DNA from: Rubrobacter_F sp035642415 | GTDB lineage: Bacteria; Actinomycetota; Rubrobacteria; Rubrobacterales; Rubrobacteraceae | Assembly: GCA_035642415.1 (NCBI GenBank) | Contig: DASQSI010000360.1 | Coordinates: 1 to 31,327 of the forward strand | Length of the DNA: 31,327 bases | Direction: 5' to 3' | In this document: positions 31,198 through 31,327 of the stretch, piece by piece | Layout: each line of letters opens with the position of its first letter | How positions within the stretch are numbered: position 1 is the stretch's first letter | The notes under the pieces: model-generated | What the model was told of the DNA's origin: nothing | The model's database searches: none | What the model saw: only the letters and a program-made list of their open reading frames with translations | Program-made: the position numbers and the translations under genes

Positions 31198-31327
31198 TTA
31201 CGCTGCAGCGCCCTCTGGGATGAGAATGCCCCGCCCACCCGCCAAACGGCCCTTGTAGAGGTCGTTTACCGCGTCTTGGACCGCATCGAGCGAATAGGTG
31301 TAGGTTTGTAGGCTGACCTTGCCCTGA
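31198..31327 (-). CDS. Zinc-type alcohol dehydrogenase, 3' end only
   Basis: The minus strand from the window edge reads QGKVSLQTYTYSLDAVQDAV, then LYKGRLAGGRGILIPEGAAA, then stop at 31198. This is the typical C-terminus of medium-chain zinc-dependent alcohol dehydrogenases, where a GKV...YPLDEANEA...L..G...GR.VL.P pattern ends the protein. Only 42 codons are inside the window, so neither catalytic residues nor the start can be seen. It converges on the S58 peptidase gene, separated by 179 bases with no gene but short repeats of CAGCTGAAA at about 31154 and 31169. Confidence 0.7.
   Translation of the reverse strand, partial: QGKVSLQTYTYSLDAVQDAVNDLYKGRLAGGRGILIPEGAAA

Overview
The window is a stretch of bacterial chromosome with high-GC, densely packed genes. 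It most resembles a deep-branching actinobacterium of the Rubrobacter type. The clues are a futalosine-type menaquinone operon (MqnE, MqnA, MqnC, a UbiA prenyltransferase, UbiX and UbiE), an F420-type LLM flavoprotein, an archaeal-looking type IA topoisomerase and frequent GTG/TTG starts. This placement is an inference from gene content, not a proven identification. No rRNA, tRNA or CRISPR array was seen.

Region 1 (1-7328, + strand) is one tightly packed menaquinone operon: a UbiA-family prenyltransferase (5' end cut by the window edge), ubiX, ubiE/menG, a long-chain polyprenyl diphosphate synthase, mqnE, mqnA, mqnC and a probable aminodeoxyfutalosine deaminase. Together they cover chorismate dehydration, both radical-SAM steps, deamination, side-chain synthesis and attachment, prenyl-FMN cofactor supply and final methylation. 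MqnB, MqnD and the UbiD-type decarboxylase are not in the window.

Region 2 (7329-10137) is an accessory island. It holds a ~310-nt non-coding block dense in hairpins, an AT-rich tract, a multi-hairpin leader, a small secreted four-cysteine protein, a helix-turn-helix protein with a C-terminal membrane helix, a coiled-coil protein, and a 124-bp element closed by a perfect 10-bp inverted repeat.

Region 3 (10138-13895) codes for envelope functions: a membrane-anchored TPR protein, TatA and TatC, a UbiA-family decaprenyl-phosphate phosphoribosyltransferase-like protein, and an LPG-synthase/flippase-like membrane protein.

Region 4 (13896-19992) is a second accessory stretch. It contains a HEPN-like gene whose stop codon lies inside a perfect 14-bp palindrome, a 52-aa membrane protein, an 816-bp gene-free zone with five hairpins and a two-box direct repeat, a CPA1 Na+/H+ antiporter, a short LPxSG-type sorting-signal ORF, a rhomboid protease, a relic of an IS30-family transposase, and a helical protein whose stop codon was created by a nonsense change in a duplicated segment.

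Region 5 (19993-23932) has an LLM oxidoreductase, a PhzF-family isomerase, molybdate transporter genes modA and modB (no modC in the window) and a convergent Mop/TOBE molbindin. Region 6 (24293-31018) is a housekeeping block: topoisomerase I, a C26 glutamine-amidotransferase-like hydrolase, tmk, holB, ricT and a DmpA-type peptidase. Two of these genes (tmk and ricT) appear to start at non-standard codons. The window ends in the 3' end of a minus-strand zinc alcohol dehydrogenase-type gene.

The most unusual signals are the structured non-coding block at 7345-7655, the two-box repeat and hairpin zone at 15237-15735, and the candidate ATC start of ricT preceded by an ideal ribosome-binding site.
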